This document shows, piece by piece, positions 10,776 through 23,290 of a stretch of DNA of 64,000 nucleotides. Numbering within the stretch: position 1 is the first letter of the stretch; each line of letters begins with the position of its first letter. The notes beneath the pieces are model-generated. The model was not told the origin of the DNA, ran no database searches, and worked only from the letters and a program-made list of their open reading frames with translations. Source of the DNA: Siphonodentalium dalli (lineage: Eukaryota; Mollusca; Scaphopoda; Gadilida; Siphonodentaliidae). The translations under genes and the position numbers were made by a program. The stretch covers positions 104,371,319-104,435,318 of the forward strand of contig CP136066.1 in assembly GCA_032622095.1 (NCBI GenBank), in the 5' to 3' direction.

Positions 10776-13700
10776 CGTATTCAAGTATGGACTTTTGTAC
10801 TCGTTTTAAACGTGAAACTGGTGGATGCTTTTGTGCATTTCCGCGATTCCTATGCCGTATACGACTAATGGTAATTGCATGTATTTTTCAATTGCTTTTT
10901 TTCCCGGTAGGCTCAGGCTCGTTAGCTGAACATTAACATTGGTACCATTTCTACTTGATCATAATTAGATCGCACGCATGAGCTCAATAATATGTGTTGA
11001 TGGTCGAATATCAGCTTTCAAACGAGTAAGTTTTTAAACGTTCTGAATTTGTGTCAGGTTTTAAAAATTCCCGTAATATTTATGCCATACTAATAAGGAT
11101 CATTTCAAGTATTTTTCATTTTTCTTGGCCACGGTAAGTAAAAATTATTTTGGAAATTTTAACTATAATTTGGGGTTAATCTGACCGTGCGCATGGTGAG
11201 CGCTGGCACAAGATTTACATAAATTTGCAAAATTATTTTACAAGTTGCCAAAATGTTAAAGATTTCTTGAGTCTTGTGTTATATTTTGACTATCAGTTAA
11301 TATTTTAATAATTCTCGCCTCCGATGTATACTATAAAACAATAAACCATGCAATCACCGAACAAACAATTTTATAAGGGATGCTTCGTCGAAAATGCACT
11401 TTGAGGATTAGATACATGTATATAGAGTAGATACCACCTGCAACATGTATACAATGTATAAGCTTTTCAAGCTTTTCCACGATTGTGAATGATAATAGCC
11501 TTTAAACTGACTAAGATTTATAGTTTTCGTGATATTCCTGTTATAGCTTTCCACTGGAAAATGGCCATAACTTCATCGGCCCATCACTGGACACCATTAC
11601 GTCATTGGCAGTGAAGAGGTTAATTAGGGAATTGAAAAGTCATTTTTGTTTTCCAAATCAAAATATTGTTTACCAATATATATTTTTTTGATTATATTTG
11701 CATTTGGCAAGCGGCAGCGCGATCCCTGATGGTGAACCTGCAAAACCCTCAACACAGTAGCGTTGTCATATTAGAAAGTAAGGCACGATAAAGCAAGCTG
11801 TTGCTACATGTATATGAAAGATTAATGTAGAATTTGAGTTCAAAATTATACGTCGCTTAACCTCTAACTCTCTAAATATCGGACGGGAATCACACGTGCA
11901 GTCTTTGACATCACTTCTTTTGTGAAGCATACACATGCATAAGGCACATAGTATGTGATTCCAAATGTTATCACTCATACAATTGCAATGTGTGTTCATT
12001 GACGATTTAAGATACACTAGTACTTTCCCAGTAAATACATGTCTGTGTATGATATGTCAGTGCATGGGGGTAACTAGTGCAACTTGGTTCAAAACTGGCA
12101 GACAATAAACTGACGTCATTTGTTACAATCGTCTCGTTCAGAGAATGATTGCGCACTATGAGGCTCACTTGTTTTTTACATTGGCTACATTGTTGTATAT
12201 CGGAAGAAGCAATTAAAACCAGTGTGCTGTTGAACACTGGATGCGGGGTAAACATGAGTCTGGAAAGCACTCGCTTGCTGCAAAGTTGATTGTTCACCCG
12301 ACTGAACAATGGGGAGAGACAGACATAAGTGCCGATTATGATCGATTGGATCTGACAATAACAGGGGCTCGGTGCAGGGACTTGGCTTGATGGCCTCCGC
12401 CGAGGGTGTCCACCTTATCATTTCTTACATCACAGTCACAACAGACCAAAATTCCCAGATTCGGTAAATTCAATTTGCACCCCCCCCCCCCACTTTTCCG
12501 ACTGTTATCTCAAAATGTCAAACTCGAGTGTGAGATGCGGAGGATTATTTACGAGGCGCTAGCCGAGTGAAAATAACCCTCTCATGTCACGAGAGAAGAA
12601 AACCCGTACGCTGCTCGCAACAGCTGACTTGCGTTTATTATGTTTTCTAGACCAGTTTGTTACGACCCAGACCACAATGAAACACGCGGTTAGACCTAAT
12701 ACGTTCTTAAAACTACAACATCACCAGTCATTTCTGTTAAAATAACGGCCAAGGATGACGAATGACGCAAAAATTGACGTCATGACGCAGTGCTGAGAGT
12801 AGGATAACATTTTGAGAGTAGGAGAGCATGTTCGGTCTTCTGGGAGTGGCGATGTGATTTACATTTCGACGTACAAAGTTGATGAAAATATAATAAAACA
12901 CATTTCACGCCATCTGTTTGTTTTTGTTTTTGGAGAAGATTTCATATCGTGATAATTAAGGCTACATGCAGCCGAAATGACGATAATACCAAATAAACCA
13001 AACCATCTGGTGATAACATAAAGTTCATCTTAGAATATAGAAATATTCACTTTATACAACCTGACATCTCTTAGGACGAGAAATCCGAAGAATGGCCGGC
13101 TTCAGATACGATACGTGCGTATACTTATCACTAGTGGAATTCGTACAATTAATGGGCAAGATACACATGAATGTACATGTTGTAATGAGTTCTTTCCAGT
13201 CGCCCAGTGTAACACGGAAAAACGGTCTGCCTTCGAGATTGAATAGCTTAACAGGATGAGCTATAATCACACCGTCATTCGAGTAGGTAAAATTACAACT
13301 TCTCTCAAGTCTCTTATATGTTTGATGAAATCCACACTTTAATACTGTTATAATTCAACACAGAAGATAATACAGGTAATTCTAACCAAGATTTATATAT
13401 CCATGTGTATTTTTATAAAATGATTAATTAACGACGTTGCGGCCTGGTCATATACATATCCAACTCGCAAACTTGAGTCGACATTCGGGAAGAGGGGGTA
13501 TATCTGACACCCTCTATCACATGTCTATCCATATAGAAGTCAAAGCAACGTAGTTTAAAGTAATATATTCCTCCTCACACACAGAAGAGCAACAAGCTGA
13601 CATTTTGAATGAAATTATACAGGTAATTCGAACATTGACTGGATTGGTATTTGGCTAATACGTTTTGGCTGTCATAGGAAATTCGATTTAATCTGAATTG

Positions 13701-14904
13701 GAATGACGGAAAGACAATATAATTGAAAACGAATGCTATATACAAAGCAGCACGCATATAGAAAAGCTCACATGCATGTGCTAATAATATGTAAAAATGA
13801 ACAATTAACTAGATGAATGCCTCAAATTTTGCCCCTGCGTGAATTAAGAATGCACATCATTGTTCCTTCATTGTAACTTTAGAACAGTGGGCTGGTGTGC
13901 TGTCTTATATTGAATAGTGAACGCCGATGCATGTGCACGCAAGGGCAAAACTTAATCAATTTTTATGTTCGTGGAAGCAGTGGCATTATATGCCTTCAAT
14001 GCTAAACTCCTTCAAAAGCGTTCGATATATACATTCCATTTACAGTAATACAGTAGAAGTGTATACACTGTGGTTGATACAATGGCATACATGATGATCT
14101 AGTTCGATCAATACAAACGTTGTATTGTTTTAAGGAAACCAAATAGGTGGATTAATAACTGATTAAAATTATTTGCACATGACCGATAGATGTTTTATGA
14201 CTGTTTTTGTTTTTGATATAAACAGTATTTATTCCATATAATTCAAAAATGTATAGTACAAAATATGACGTATGAATATTGGTTGTATGGAGGGGATCCG
14301 ACATCAAGCATAAAGCTTATGTGGGTAGTTTTCGATTACATGTTAATACGCCCACACTGAGAATGCTTACATACTGTTAGGTAATGATGTCCATGAGTAT
14401 TTTAGAAGATCGTTGTTAGTAATACCATAAATGTATATCTATGTTACTCGGCTACTCAGTGTGGGCTGGATCGATATATATATCAAAATGAGATTTTTTT
14501 TCATATGGAGTAACAGAAAGAAATTGATTGAAAATAGATTTAGTATAGATAGAACAAAGTATAGGTTGGTACACAAATGTTGTGATGTGACATATCAAGC
14601 GTCTTAATGAGTCTGATATGCGGTATAGGAGGAGAGATGGGGAGTGTAAATGATAAGCTATTGATTTGTTTTTTTGTAAAATACTTGTGCTCAGAACGAT
14701 ATAAAGGGGTGACAGTCGACAATACGTATATAGCTTGGCCTGTGAAATCTCTACCTTTTAGAATGGAAATCACACCTGCCTTCTGTTGCGAGGGAACAGT
14801 TTGCTTTAAACAATAGTTATTCTACCCTCAATTAATACATGTTTACATCAAACAAGACATTGATCACAATAATTTATATAATTGTATGAGAATTTAGAAT
14901 TCGT
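10776..14904. other. No recognisable gene or repeat
   Basis: AT-rich, with a C run near 12481-12491. The open frames seen (11766-12421 and 13052-13270 on the minus strand) have no motif I recognise. A TTGGCAGTGAAGAGGTTAA word near 11605 resembles a TTAA-element end, but no partner was found. Confidence 0.5.
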
Positions 14905-14965
14905 CATCTCCAGTTTAAACCTCTGAGTTTAAACCTAAAGGCCGGATTCGTCATCTCCGGTTTAA

Positions 14966-15459
14966 AGGTACGGTTGGCCTTGGCGGTGGGTATCCTGTGA
15001 AAATATTTCCACCCGTCAAAAACCGCCACAAATGGAAAGAACATCAAAATGTAGACAGACTTTGTCCGAATACAAATAAGAAATATCGCATAATCAGTAT
15101 GTTATTGTCAAATGTTTGACCATTGTTATGTAAACAAAAGCATAAAAAGTTACTTTTCTGGTGTTTGTTTATATTATGATGGTAAACATAAAGAGCGTTC
15201 TTTGTTGGTGAATTCCTGATATGGAACTAATAAAGAGCGTTTATGCCATTTGTGTGTGATTAGCCAGTAGCATTGTGCTGTCTTCTGTAACACAATCAGG
15301 CTCTGGCTTACGTAAAATATAGTAGGTCTTTATGATAACATGCTGTTTACGTGATGGCCATGGTATATATGAACGAAACTGTATGCGTTTTAATGTTTTT
15401 CTGTTTACGGTGATTAGAACAAATATGAATATTTTCGACAACTAAGGCCTCACGTGCCT
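14966..15459. mobile_element. 494-bp TTAA-flanked MITE, copy 1
   Basis: Flanked by TTAA at 14962-14965 and 15460-15463. The inverted ends are AGGTACGGTTGGCCTTGG and (reverse complement of the right end) AGGCACGTGAGGCCTTAG. It is the same length as the copy at 45286-45779, with about four differences by eye. The 66-codon open frame inside is present in both copies only because the copies are nearly identical; it has no recognisable domain. TTAA target choice is typical of piggyBac-type transposition; the assignment rests on the target alone. Flanks contain several GTTTAAAC palindromes. Confidence 0.9.
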
Positions 15460-15539
15460 TTAAATCTCCGAGTTTAAACCTGGTTTAAACCTACATTGGC
15501 GGTCCAGCCAAACCGGGTCTAAGGGGGCGTTTTTTGTCG

Positions 15540-16298
15540 TTCAGTTGCCACCTAATAGACAACTCGATTCGGTGATATATATATGATTATGCAATCAAAC
15601 TACACTCTTACCAATCGGACCAAAAGATAGGCCGATATAATAGTTATTGACAAGTCATAAATTATCGTGACCGCGTGCACGCTCAATGGATTTATTCATC
15701 TAGAAACAAGTATCGCTCATTGATTATTAATCTCATTCTGTGTTTAAATCAATTTAACAAAGGGCATGTCTCTCAATACGAGTTTCACGCTCTGTTCATC
15801 ACTTTGTTTGTGATAGATTTATGCAAGATGCTTCACCCGAAAAGTCAAACATTTTTGTATTTACATGTATATCTGTATATATTAAAGGGTATTGGAGTTG
15901 TCTATCTGTATGTCCGTTTGTCTGTTCGCAACTGTTCTCCAATACCACTGGACGGATTTCAATTAAATTAGGTGTGGTGATTCGTGTGTAATGTCCAGTT
16001 AATGTTGTGTCAGTTATGTTGCTTTCGTGTGTTGAAAAGTTTGGCCAAATGGTTGCTTACGCTAACCAATAATCCTTCTGATACCAAGTTCATGTTTCTC
16101 GGGATTCGAACCATAATCGACATCGCTGGGGGTCTGATGGCCTATTGTTGAAACATACTGAGTCAACGCCCTCTTGGTGAAATGAAATATGTTTGTTATT
16201 TTATGACCGTCGCAGTTCGTAAATCATACTATATATTGATGGCTTAGAAAAATAAATAATCGGTGTTGCGCTAATTATTGTGCCATTACATCCATCCT
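15540..16298. other. Unassigned; contains a tRNA-like B-box word on the minus strand
   Basis: No gene recognised. On the minus strand GGTTCGAATCCC (16101-16112) matches a tRNA B box, preceded by GGCGTTGACTCAGTATGTTTC about 60 bases upstream, so it may be a decayed tRNA-derived SINE head. A cloverleaf could not be drawn, so no tRNA is called. Confidence 0.35.
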
Positions 16299-16393
16299 AC
16301 AGGCCCCTGGAGAAAAGTACCAGATATACCAATATATACTATGTCACTGGTATAATAAATATTGGTATATGTAATTTTTCCCCAGGGGCCTGT
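16299..16393. repeat. 95-bp foldback (ACAGGCCCCTGG ends)
   Basis: The left arm starts ACAGGCCCCTGGAGAAAA and the right arm ends TTTTTCCCCAGGGGCCTGT. Further inward ATATACCAATAT pairs with ATATTGGTATAT. The whole block could fold into one hairpin. Its small size and flanking sequence suggest a solo MITE, but a target duplication is not clear. Confidence 0.7.
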
Positions 16394-18480
16394 GATCCAA
16401 CCCTGCCAAAAAATAATTTAATTACAAAGGAATTAATTCCGGGATATCAGCGATAGAAATACACTTCATCGAGTAAGCTATATTTGTACACTGATTTCCT
16501 TTGTGGCATATCTTTGATAAACGAAAACTCATTGTAAAAAGTTCGCCGATTTTGCTTAAAACAAATCAAGGTCTTCCCTATAGGGCGCGCAGATTATTAT
16601 TGACAAGATCAAGAACATACTTAGTACGCTGGGATGTCTTTGCAGGACGACACATTCTCTCATCCGATTCGTAAATAATCGTAGCTCACTGTCAATCTCC
16701 CCTTTATCTAAACAAGAATCGAAATATGGTTCAACCTCATAGAGGATTTCGGTATGGCATTTTATTATTTATTGACAACTTGAACCCCATAGATCAGCTA
16801 ATATCTCTTGCATTTATTCCGCCACCTACTCGGGACCCCTCGGAAGTGATATTAAGAAATTCACATTGTTTCGTGTTCGCAATACATTGTAACTGTGGAA
16901 CAGGTATACATATCGGATCAGATCGAATCTACCGAATGAATGGATCACCCGTAAAACAGCTCACGAACTGCTGTTTGAAGACAGAAGACAAGATGCACAT
17001 ATATAATATATATGTATTCATAGAGTGGCATCTAGTTAAATCTACATTAGACAATTCCGACTTGTCCCATTCGATACACAAACAGCCTCGCATAATTATC
17101 CAGATGAAATGTAAACTTATCTGTACACATGTACGCCATAGCAATTCGTGAAAACAAAAATGCTCGATGCATATATTTCACATATAATAACTTGAATAAA
17201 TGTTTGTGTATAGGCACGACATTTTTGTGTATAGGCACGATGTGATGTATTTATTTTGTCACCTGTATGTAGACACACTTATCTATGGGATGTAATGTTT
17301 AAACTCTCCGATTGCTGAGGAAATAAAGGTTTACATATATAAATATATATAAATAAAACGATACAAGTCTGTGAACTGGTTAACGTTATTGTACGAGTGT
17401 TCTGATGCGATGGTAAAACAATAACCACAGATTCGAGTTTTACATCGCTGCACGACAAACAAATGTGTTGTTCTACCTTACTTGTATTTAAATTCGCGCA
17501 GTACTACATTTCGCTCAGTTTAAAATTCGAGCACTTTGAATTCGCACACCACAGTGCTGACAAAACTATTTTCGTAAACGTCATGATCTGATGACAATTT
17601 CAGTCCCTAATGTAAAATGATTATGTGTAGATTATAGACCATCACGACAAGATTTACATTAGACAGAATAAGATTGGTCTTTATTATTTATTGGTGAACA
17701 TGGATGCTTCAAATAATCATTCTGAAATAGATAAATCGGTATATGAAGTGGGCAAAAATAAACCAATACCTCGTATAGGCTGCTTCCTTCAGAAATATAA
17801 TGGCTTCACCCCCTGATTTGTTCAGTCGAATACCTGTTTTTTTTTATGCTTTCAGTCTGCCATATCGAATTTTTAAAGCATGATTATATCGTGTTATATA
17901 TGAACACTGATGTGAAATTGACTGCACGTAAACAAGCATAATTGTCCATTCGTGCAGTCAATGTGATTTTTGTAATGAATATAACTAACAATCATAACTC
18001 TATTATTTCCCTCGGTGATATGGTTAACTTGGAGCGCGAAAAATAGAACTGCGCGAATTTAAATACGAGTAAAATATGTTAATTGAAAATTCTGAAGATT
18101 TAGCTCATAGTATACTCGAATTCAGATCTTTATTGCTTTATTTAATTGACCGAACTTGTTATTGTTGTATAATGTAACTCAAACGTTAGTAAATACATAT
18201 TATGTTACAGTTGACGTCGTCAATGGTGTTTTCAGCTTAATTGGTGTGTATTGTCCAAGGGCAAGTCATATTGAAATATTTGGTATTTTGCTATATTTCG
18301 CAAAAACAAACAAACGGGAGTGCAATAAACGCATTAAATAATCGCTGCTGGCGGTGATATCGTGAAATATATATTTGTGCAGTCTGCAACTTGTTAGATA
18401 TAAAACATTCTCGATTAAGATGCGCGTTGTGTTATCTATATATAATTGATAACTCTCAAATAACGAAGCTCCCTATTAGT
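16394..18480. other. No recognised gene; one 141-codon open frame
   Basis: The frame 16726-17151 on the plus strand (141 codons) is among the longer non-repeat frames in the window, but I recognise no domain and no splice context that supports it. A small duplication of TTTTGTGTATAGGCACGA lies near 17203-17241. Confidence 0.45.
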
Positions 18481-20290
18481 CCATGAGGCAGGCTCCCCAA
18501 AAATGGAAAATGGTACCAATTTGGTGGGCAAATTCTATCAACATTTTTCTGAATGCCTATAACCTGAAGTTTATCTCAGTGCTGGGTCACACTGGGGCAG
18601 TGTATGTTAATGTGCAAAATTGTGTTTCCATGGCAACTGAGGGTGTTTTTGGCCCGTATAAAAATAATTATGCATATGGTTTATAACTAGAAAGTTTAAG
18701 TACGTCTACCTGTGCATCGATATGGGGTGCTACCATTGTTGGGTTTTCTTTTGGCACTGTAGATTTCCACTCAAGAGGTCAAGGTCATATATAAAGTTCA
18801 AGGTCATTGACCAAACGAATAGCATTTTTCATAACGGGTCATACATGTTCTACCCACTGAGTTTATATATCAGATCTGAATACGTTATCTTTGCTCAGAA
18901 ATAATATATAGCATATAGGCTACATGGACAACTGCGTTGTTATTGAAACCGAGAAGTCCCTCATGAGATAGGATAGGATATGATAATTTATTTACAATAT
19001 ACATGAATTATACAATGGCAGAAATACATATTAAGGTAAAGCAGTATATTGTCGGGGGTAGCTTACCCATATCGGGCTGTCTTCCTGCTACCCCCTAAAA
19101 CAGGTATCAGTATAAATAATAGAATAGATGCTTGTATCCATTTCCACGCACACATACAGACTGTAATCATATATAAAACTTTGTAGAATCCAGTACTTAG
19201 GGCATATCAAAAACAAGTATTGGTGTGGTTGTGAGCCAATCCAAACGAGTTATAAGATCGAAAATGTATTATCTCTCCATATGAATGTTTTGAACTGTTC
19301 AGATTTCTAAACATATGACAGTTTCGGTTCCAGTTCCAGGGGTTTATTAGGAACTAAACAGTTCATGTTTTTTTGCGACAACTGATTCAGGCGAGAGATA
19401 CCACCATCTTTAGTTCGGTAAACACAATGAGGATCTATAAAGATCGCCGGAAAGTCTCTTTGTTGAGTGAGGTTTTGGGATAATTCAGATTAACAATATT
19501 ACATATATGTAATGTTATATGTATGTCTAGCGGTATAGGGTCATAGCCACGTTAGAGTAATCATAATACTATACGGTAGTATCTATGATGTATGGTAGTG
19601 TATGGGCATGCTAGGGATGAGAATGCGATGTGTGTCCACTTGCAGGTGTGAAGAACATTATTCGAGTAGAGTTAGGATTATGCATCGCGTATGACAGTTA
19701 ATGTTCGTAGTATTATAGAGCACAATCGGGACATCCTTTGTTTTTACAGCGTACATTTTCTGGGTAATTTCTCAGCATGGCTATCTGTAAGCGCTTCTTC
19801 AATGTGTGATATAGTCTTTAAACTTGGTGACCATTTTCCATAATGGGTCAAAATAAGTTATTTCAAAACATATCGTCCTTCTGTGTAATAGTATCGATTA
19901 GATACTTATAGTGGGATCCCTTAAGGGTTGAATCGTGATTTTAGCATGAAACTTCAAATATATGTTGCTTGGGCATAAGGATTTTTTTTTTGAAAGGTGT
20001 TCGGGTTGGGGGGGGGTATCTATTATGATAAAATCAGGTTTCCATGGCAACGACATACAATATTTATAGAAATATTTAAAAAACCACTTTTGAGATTCAA
20101 CGAACGTTGGGTTTAAACAAATTATGTTAACTCATATAGCTCTCATTAATGGTCCACCAAGCGGACCTGGCCACCATGGCATATCGGGTCAAGGTCAACT
20201 ACCAGGGTCACGGTCATTGGGGAAAATGAATTATTTTGGTCTATTTTATTTATTAATTGTCTAATATTTCGTTTAATGCAGTAAGTCTAT
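18481..20290 (+). repeat. Large dispersed repeat family A, copy 1 (split by a LINE fragment)
   Basis: The parts 18481-18970 and 19805-20290 together match the reverse complement of 25150-26110. Landmarks in order: GTGTTTCCATGGCAAC, TATGGGGTGCTACCATTG, GGTCAAGGTCAT, ACTGAGTTTATATATCAG, GCTACATGGA-AACTGCGTT, GACCATTTTCCATAATGGG, GTGGGATCCCTTAAGGGTTG, GCATGAAACTTCAAATATATG, GGTTTCCATGGCAACGACAT and a GGTCAAGGTCA block. The class is unknown. It has no conserved open frame. A G run occurs in one orientation and a matching C run in the other copy. Confidence 0.85.
18971..19804 (-). mobile_element. 5'-truncated LINE 3' end inserted in family A
   Basis: On the minus strand this begins inside the C-terminal ORF2 tail (LKKRL..., then KGCPDC) and ends with a pyrimidine-rich TATCCTATCC tail. 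The full element at 46323-49688 has the matching FKRRL...QRCPDC tail, a CCCC-rich inverted patch in the 3' UTR and the same TATCC tail. Flanks give a 7-bp near-duplication: TGAGATA (18964-18970) and TGTGATA (19805-19811). The other family A copies (20470-20490, 25605-25630) show the unfilled site. This is a classic 5'-truncated retrotransposition. Confidence 0.85.
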
Positions 20291-20293
20291 CTT

Positions 20294-20588
20294 TGGTATG
20301 GGGTGTTGGCCATTGGTGTACTTTCTTTTGACGCTGGAGATTTCATATCGGGTCATAGTTTCTACCAACTGAGTTTATATATCAGTTCTGAATACATTAT
20401 CTTTGCGCAGAAATAATCTACAACATATATGCTACATGGAGAACTGCGTTATTATTGCAACCGGCAAGTCGTGAGATATGTCTTTAAACTTTGTGGCCAT
20501 TTTCAAAACTGGGTCAAAATCAGTTACTTCCCAAAATATCGTGTTTTTGTGTATGTTATAGTTAGATATTTATAGTAGGATCCTTCAA
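20294..20588 (+). repeat. Family A, partial direct copy
   Basis: This repeats the middle of family A directly behind copy 1: TATGGGGTGTTGGCCATTG, TGAGTTTATATATCAG, GCTACATGGAGAACTGCGTT, GAGATATGTCTTTAAAC and GTAGGATCC. It resumes as GGCATGAAACTTTAAATATATG at 21132 after a 539-bp TTAA element. Confidence 0.8.
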
Positions 20589-21127
20589 CTCATTCAGTGC
20601 CGGAGACGGATATATACATATATATAATATTGGTGCACATGCGTAGAATACTGCGGATTACAAGTTAAATTTTGAGACACTTGTCTGTAATTATCATGGG
20701 GGATCTGATAAGCGTGCAATCGCTGTATATTAGATGAACGTTGTCCCCGTTCAAACGATGTATCGGGAAGCTCCACACATTGAAGCGTCTAGGAGATACA
20801 GCCGTCTAAATATACGTAGTGAAAATTGATGTGCCTTGTGGGCGTGACTTGCAGAGTTCAAACTCTCTGAGAGGTCAATGCTTACAGCATACCTATCTGT
20901 TAATTGGAAAACCGATTTTGTTTGCGTAAAGGGCGATTACTAACAAGTCGGGGACTTCAAAGCAGTTAATGAGTAGGGCCTATACTAGCAATACCAACGG
21001 TAAATTTTTATTCTATCCAATATTGAATATTTAAACTAAGTATCTAGTTACTGTAAATAATGGTTTTCCCCACAGGAAACCTGGAACCAAAATATGGTTT
21101 TCCTCAGGAAACCTGGCACTGAATGAG
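20589..21127. mobile_element. 539-bp TTAA-type MITE inside family A
   Basis: The ends CTCATTCAGTGCC (20589-20601) and GGCACTGAATGAG (21115-21127) are perfect 13-bp inverted repeats. The right flank is TTAA (21128-21131) and the left is TCAA (20585-20588), one change from TTAA. Family A continues on both sides in register with copy 1, giving an empty site. The interior has a doubled CAGGAAACCTGG motif and no coding capacity. The target suggests piggyBac-type mobilisation. Confidence 0.85.
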
Positions 21128-21159
21128 TTAATGGCATGAAACTTTAAATATATGTATAG

Positions 21160-22334
21160 TCAATTTTGGACTAATATGTCAATAACGGCTCTACTTGGGC
21201 CATCGCATTATCTAACACTACACTAGCTCAATCAAATTAAGTTGCTGACTTCAAAATTAGCCAACATAAACATTATCTCAATAAAATTAAGCCGATTTAA
21301 TCTAATGGGGCCGACTTCTCTGGGGCCTCTTCATATGGGGCCGACTTCTCCAGATACCGATAATTCTACACGCCGACAGATGTGTCGAAAACAACATTGA
21401 TTGCTTGTAATTACGACAATCCGGATAAATTAATTGGTGGTTAAACTAGTTTTATGAAGAAACTATATTCAAAACAGCAAAATAGTAAAACTACCAAAGT
21501 GATACTTATATCTGGACTTCATCTGGTGTTTTAGCCGAAATTGGGTCGAGAATAAATTGGGCGACCGGAAGTTCATAAAATACACACAATTCGATCTCGG
21601 TATATACTGGCACGAAGCTGGAAGTGTTATTACTAATAGTGATATAGTTATGTAACACATTCCTTTATCCACGATTAATTAAGTATCACATTTCATAGAT
21701 TAACTGATCAGTCTTATTCATTAATTTCATTTTCGCGGTAGGGTAATTATATAATTATGCATGGACGCATTAACGAAATCTGATAGAGATGGTGGCTAAC
21801 AAGCGTATCTAAGTTTTAATGAATAATAAAAACTCCAGGGGTCGTATTCACCAGCTGGGTTTATTTATAGTCCAGGAAGTTTATCCGAGGCGGTGCTCAA
21901 TGCGAACCACTCGGTGAAGTTAACGGTAAGATATCGCTGCGCAGTATAGGATTATCCAATCAAGGTGATTGGGAGAAATCATAGATTGACTACCAGTTAC
22001 GTACATATAAACATGCTGCGCATAGCAGACTAGCAGTACGTTTGGTTCAGTTCAATTATGAGTAACCGGTGGAAAGGAAGGGGTACACAACCGACGAACG
22101 CAACACCTTTTGAGCATAGTGCATTCAAACATTAAAATCCTTGAAAATAAACAGACCGGAACCATCCACCAGTGCCGGAAAGCAATTTCTTCGGAAATGG
22201 TAGGGAATTTTCCGAATAGACCATGTGCAGTATTTGGATTGTGCTTAATTTCTAAAGCGTGCAACAAACCTCCACTCATCATATTATTCTCAGGGATGTG
22301 GCAACAGGGGTTTTGTTTTGGGGAGGGTGTGTAT
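21160..22334. other. Unassigned, with one TCGTATTCACCAGCTGGGT end
   Basis: No gene recognised. GGTCGTATTCACCAGCTGGG near 21840 matches the end of the foldback element at 61069-61546, so a solo or degraded copy of that family begins here; no partner end was seen. Open frames at 22052-22385 overlap on both strands and have no recognisable domain. Confidence 0.45.
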
Positions 22335-22600
22335 CTCACACCCCTCCAACTGTTGTTAAATGTTCAACAGTTGGAAATTTCATAACCTGACACAACATTA
22401 GGAAATTTCACACCAACAATATGTTGAAATTGTTCTTTTAGTTTGATTTTCCAACAATTTATTACTAGGAAATTTGTTGTTTTTAGACCCGCATGTGCAT
22501 AATTTTATATTCTCCTACTTTTTGATAAAATGATTGACTGAGAAGGCCACCAGTTGGAAATTTACCGACCTTATTTGGGTGTCAGGTTGGAAATTTCCAA
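22335..22600 (+). repeat. Dispersed repeat with GTTGGAAATTT motifs, copy 2
   Basis: This matches 674-960 through the same ordered motifs: CAACAGTTGGAAATTTC, TTAGGAAATTTCACACCA, TTGAAATTGTTCT, AAATTTGTTGTTTTTAGA, CTACTTTTTGATAAAA and CAGGTTGGAAATTTCC. Class unknown. Confidence 0.6.
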
Positions 22601-22779
22601 TCACATCACCGATAGCGTGTGTCGTTAGATACCTTATGCGAAGATACCTTGTGCGTTCAGCCGCTACCAAATATAAAGTACCTGGTTTATAAAATAAACC
22701 AATTTGGTGAATACTGCCCCAATTGTCGGAAACTTCAATAATTGGCATTCATGTTTAAGTCGTTGCCATAGCAACCGAG

Positions 22780-23290
22780 CAACTTTCAGTTATGTCTACC
22801 CAATTTTTTTTGAAAGCATATAACCTACTGATCGAAGTCCACATACAGTCAGTTCTCCACATGATAATCATATGGGGGTCTATGGTGGGGCCAGTACTAT
22901 TACCATCAAGTCCAAACAACTACAATTTTGTGACTTTAGGATCTAAAGCATGAAACTTCACATACGTGTTGCGTAGTAATAATGGAAACTGTTTGGAGGG
23001 TTACCCAGGTGAGAGGTCATGTGTCAGTATAAATCTGGTTTCCATGGCAATGGCATCAAATATTTGTAGAAAAGTTAAAAAGCTAACTGAAAACTGTTGG
23101 CAACCCGTTGAACCTAATTATTGCGATTAAGATCCACCAACGGACTGTGCCACAGGACACATAAGGGCAAGGCCAATTGATACTTTCAAGGTTATTGGAA
23201 AATGGTAATATTGATATATTTCTATAAATTGTCTCATATTCCACTACCCCTAGTATGTTAGTCATACAAGCAATCACCATCATAATGCGT
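22780..23290 (+). repeat. Family A, diverged copy
   Basis: Landmarks include GCATGAAACTTCACATACGTG, GGTTTCCATGGCAATGGCAT, AGATCCACCAACGGAC, AAGGCCAATTGATACTTTC and, at the end, AATTGTCTCATATTCC followed by CTACCCCTAGTATGTTAGTC. The reverse complement of the last block occurs at 25101-25165, which shows that this end belongs to the family. Confidence 0.75.

Noticed and set aside
11601-11625. Possible end of another TTAA element (GGCAGTGAAGAGGTTAA)
   Set aside because: No inverted partner end was found within several kilobases.
15241-15441. 66-codon frame conserved with 45561-45761
   Set aside because: Its conservation is explained by the two nearly identical MITE copies; no known domain.
16090-16180. 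Possible tRNA on the minus strand
   Set aside because: The B box GGTTCGAATCCC is good, but the anticodon arm and acceptor stem do not form.
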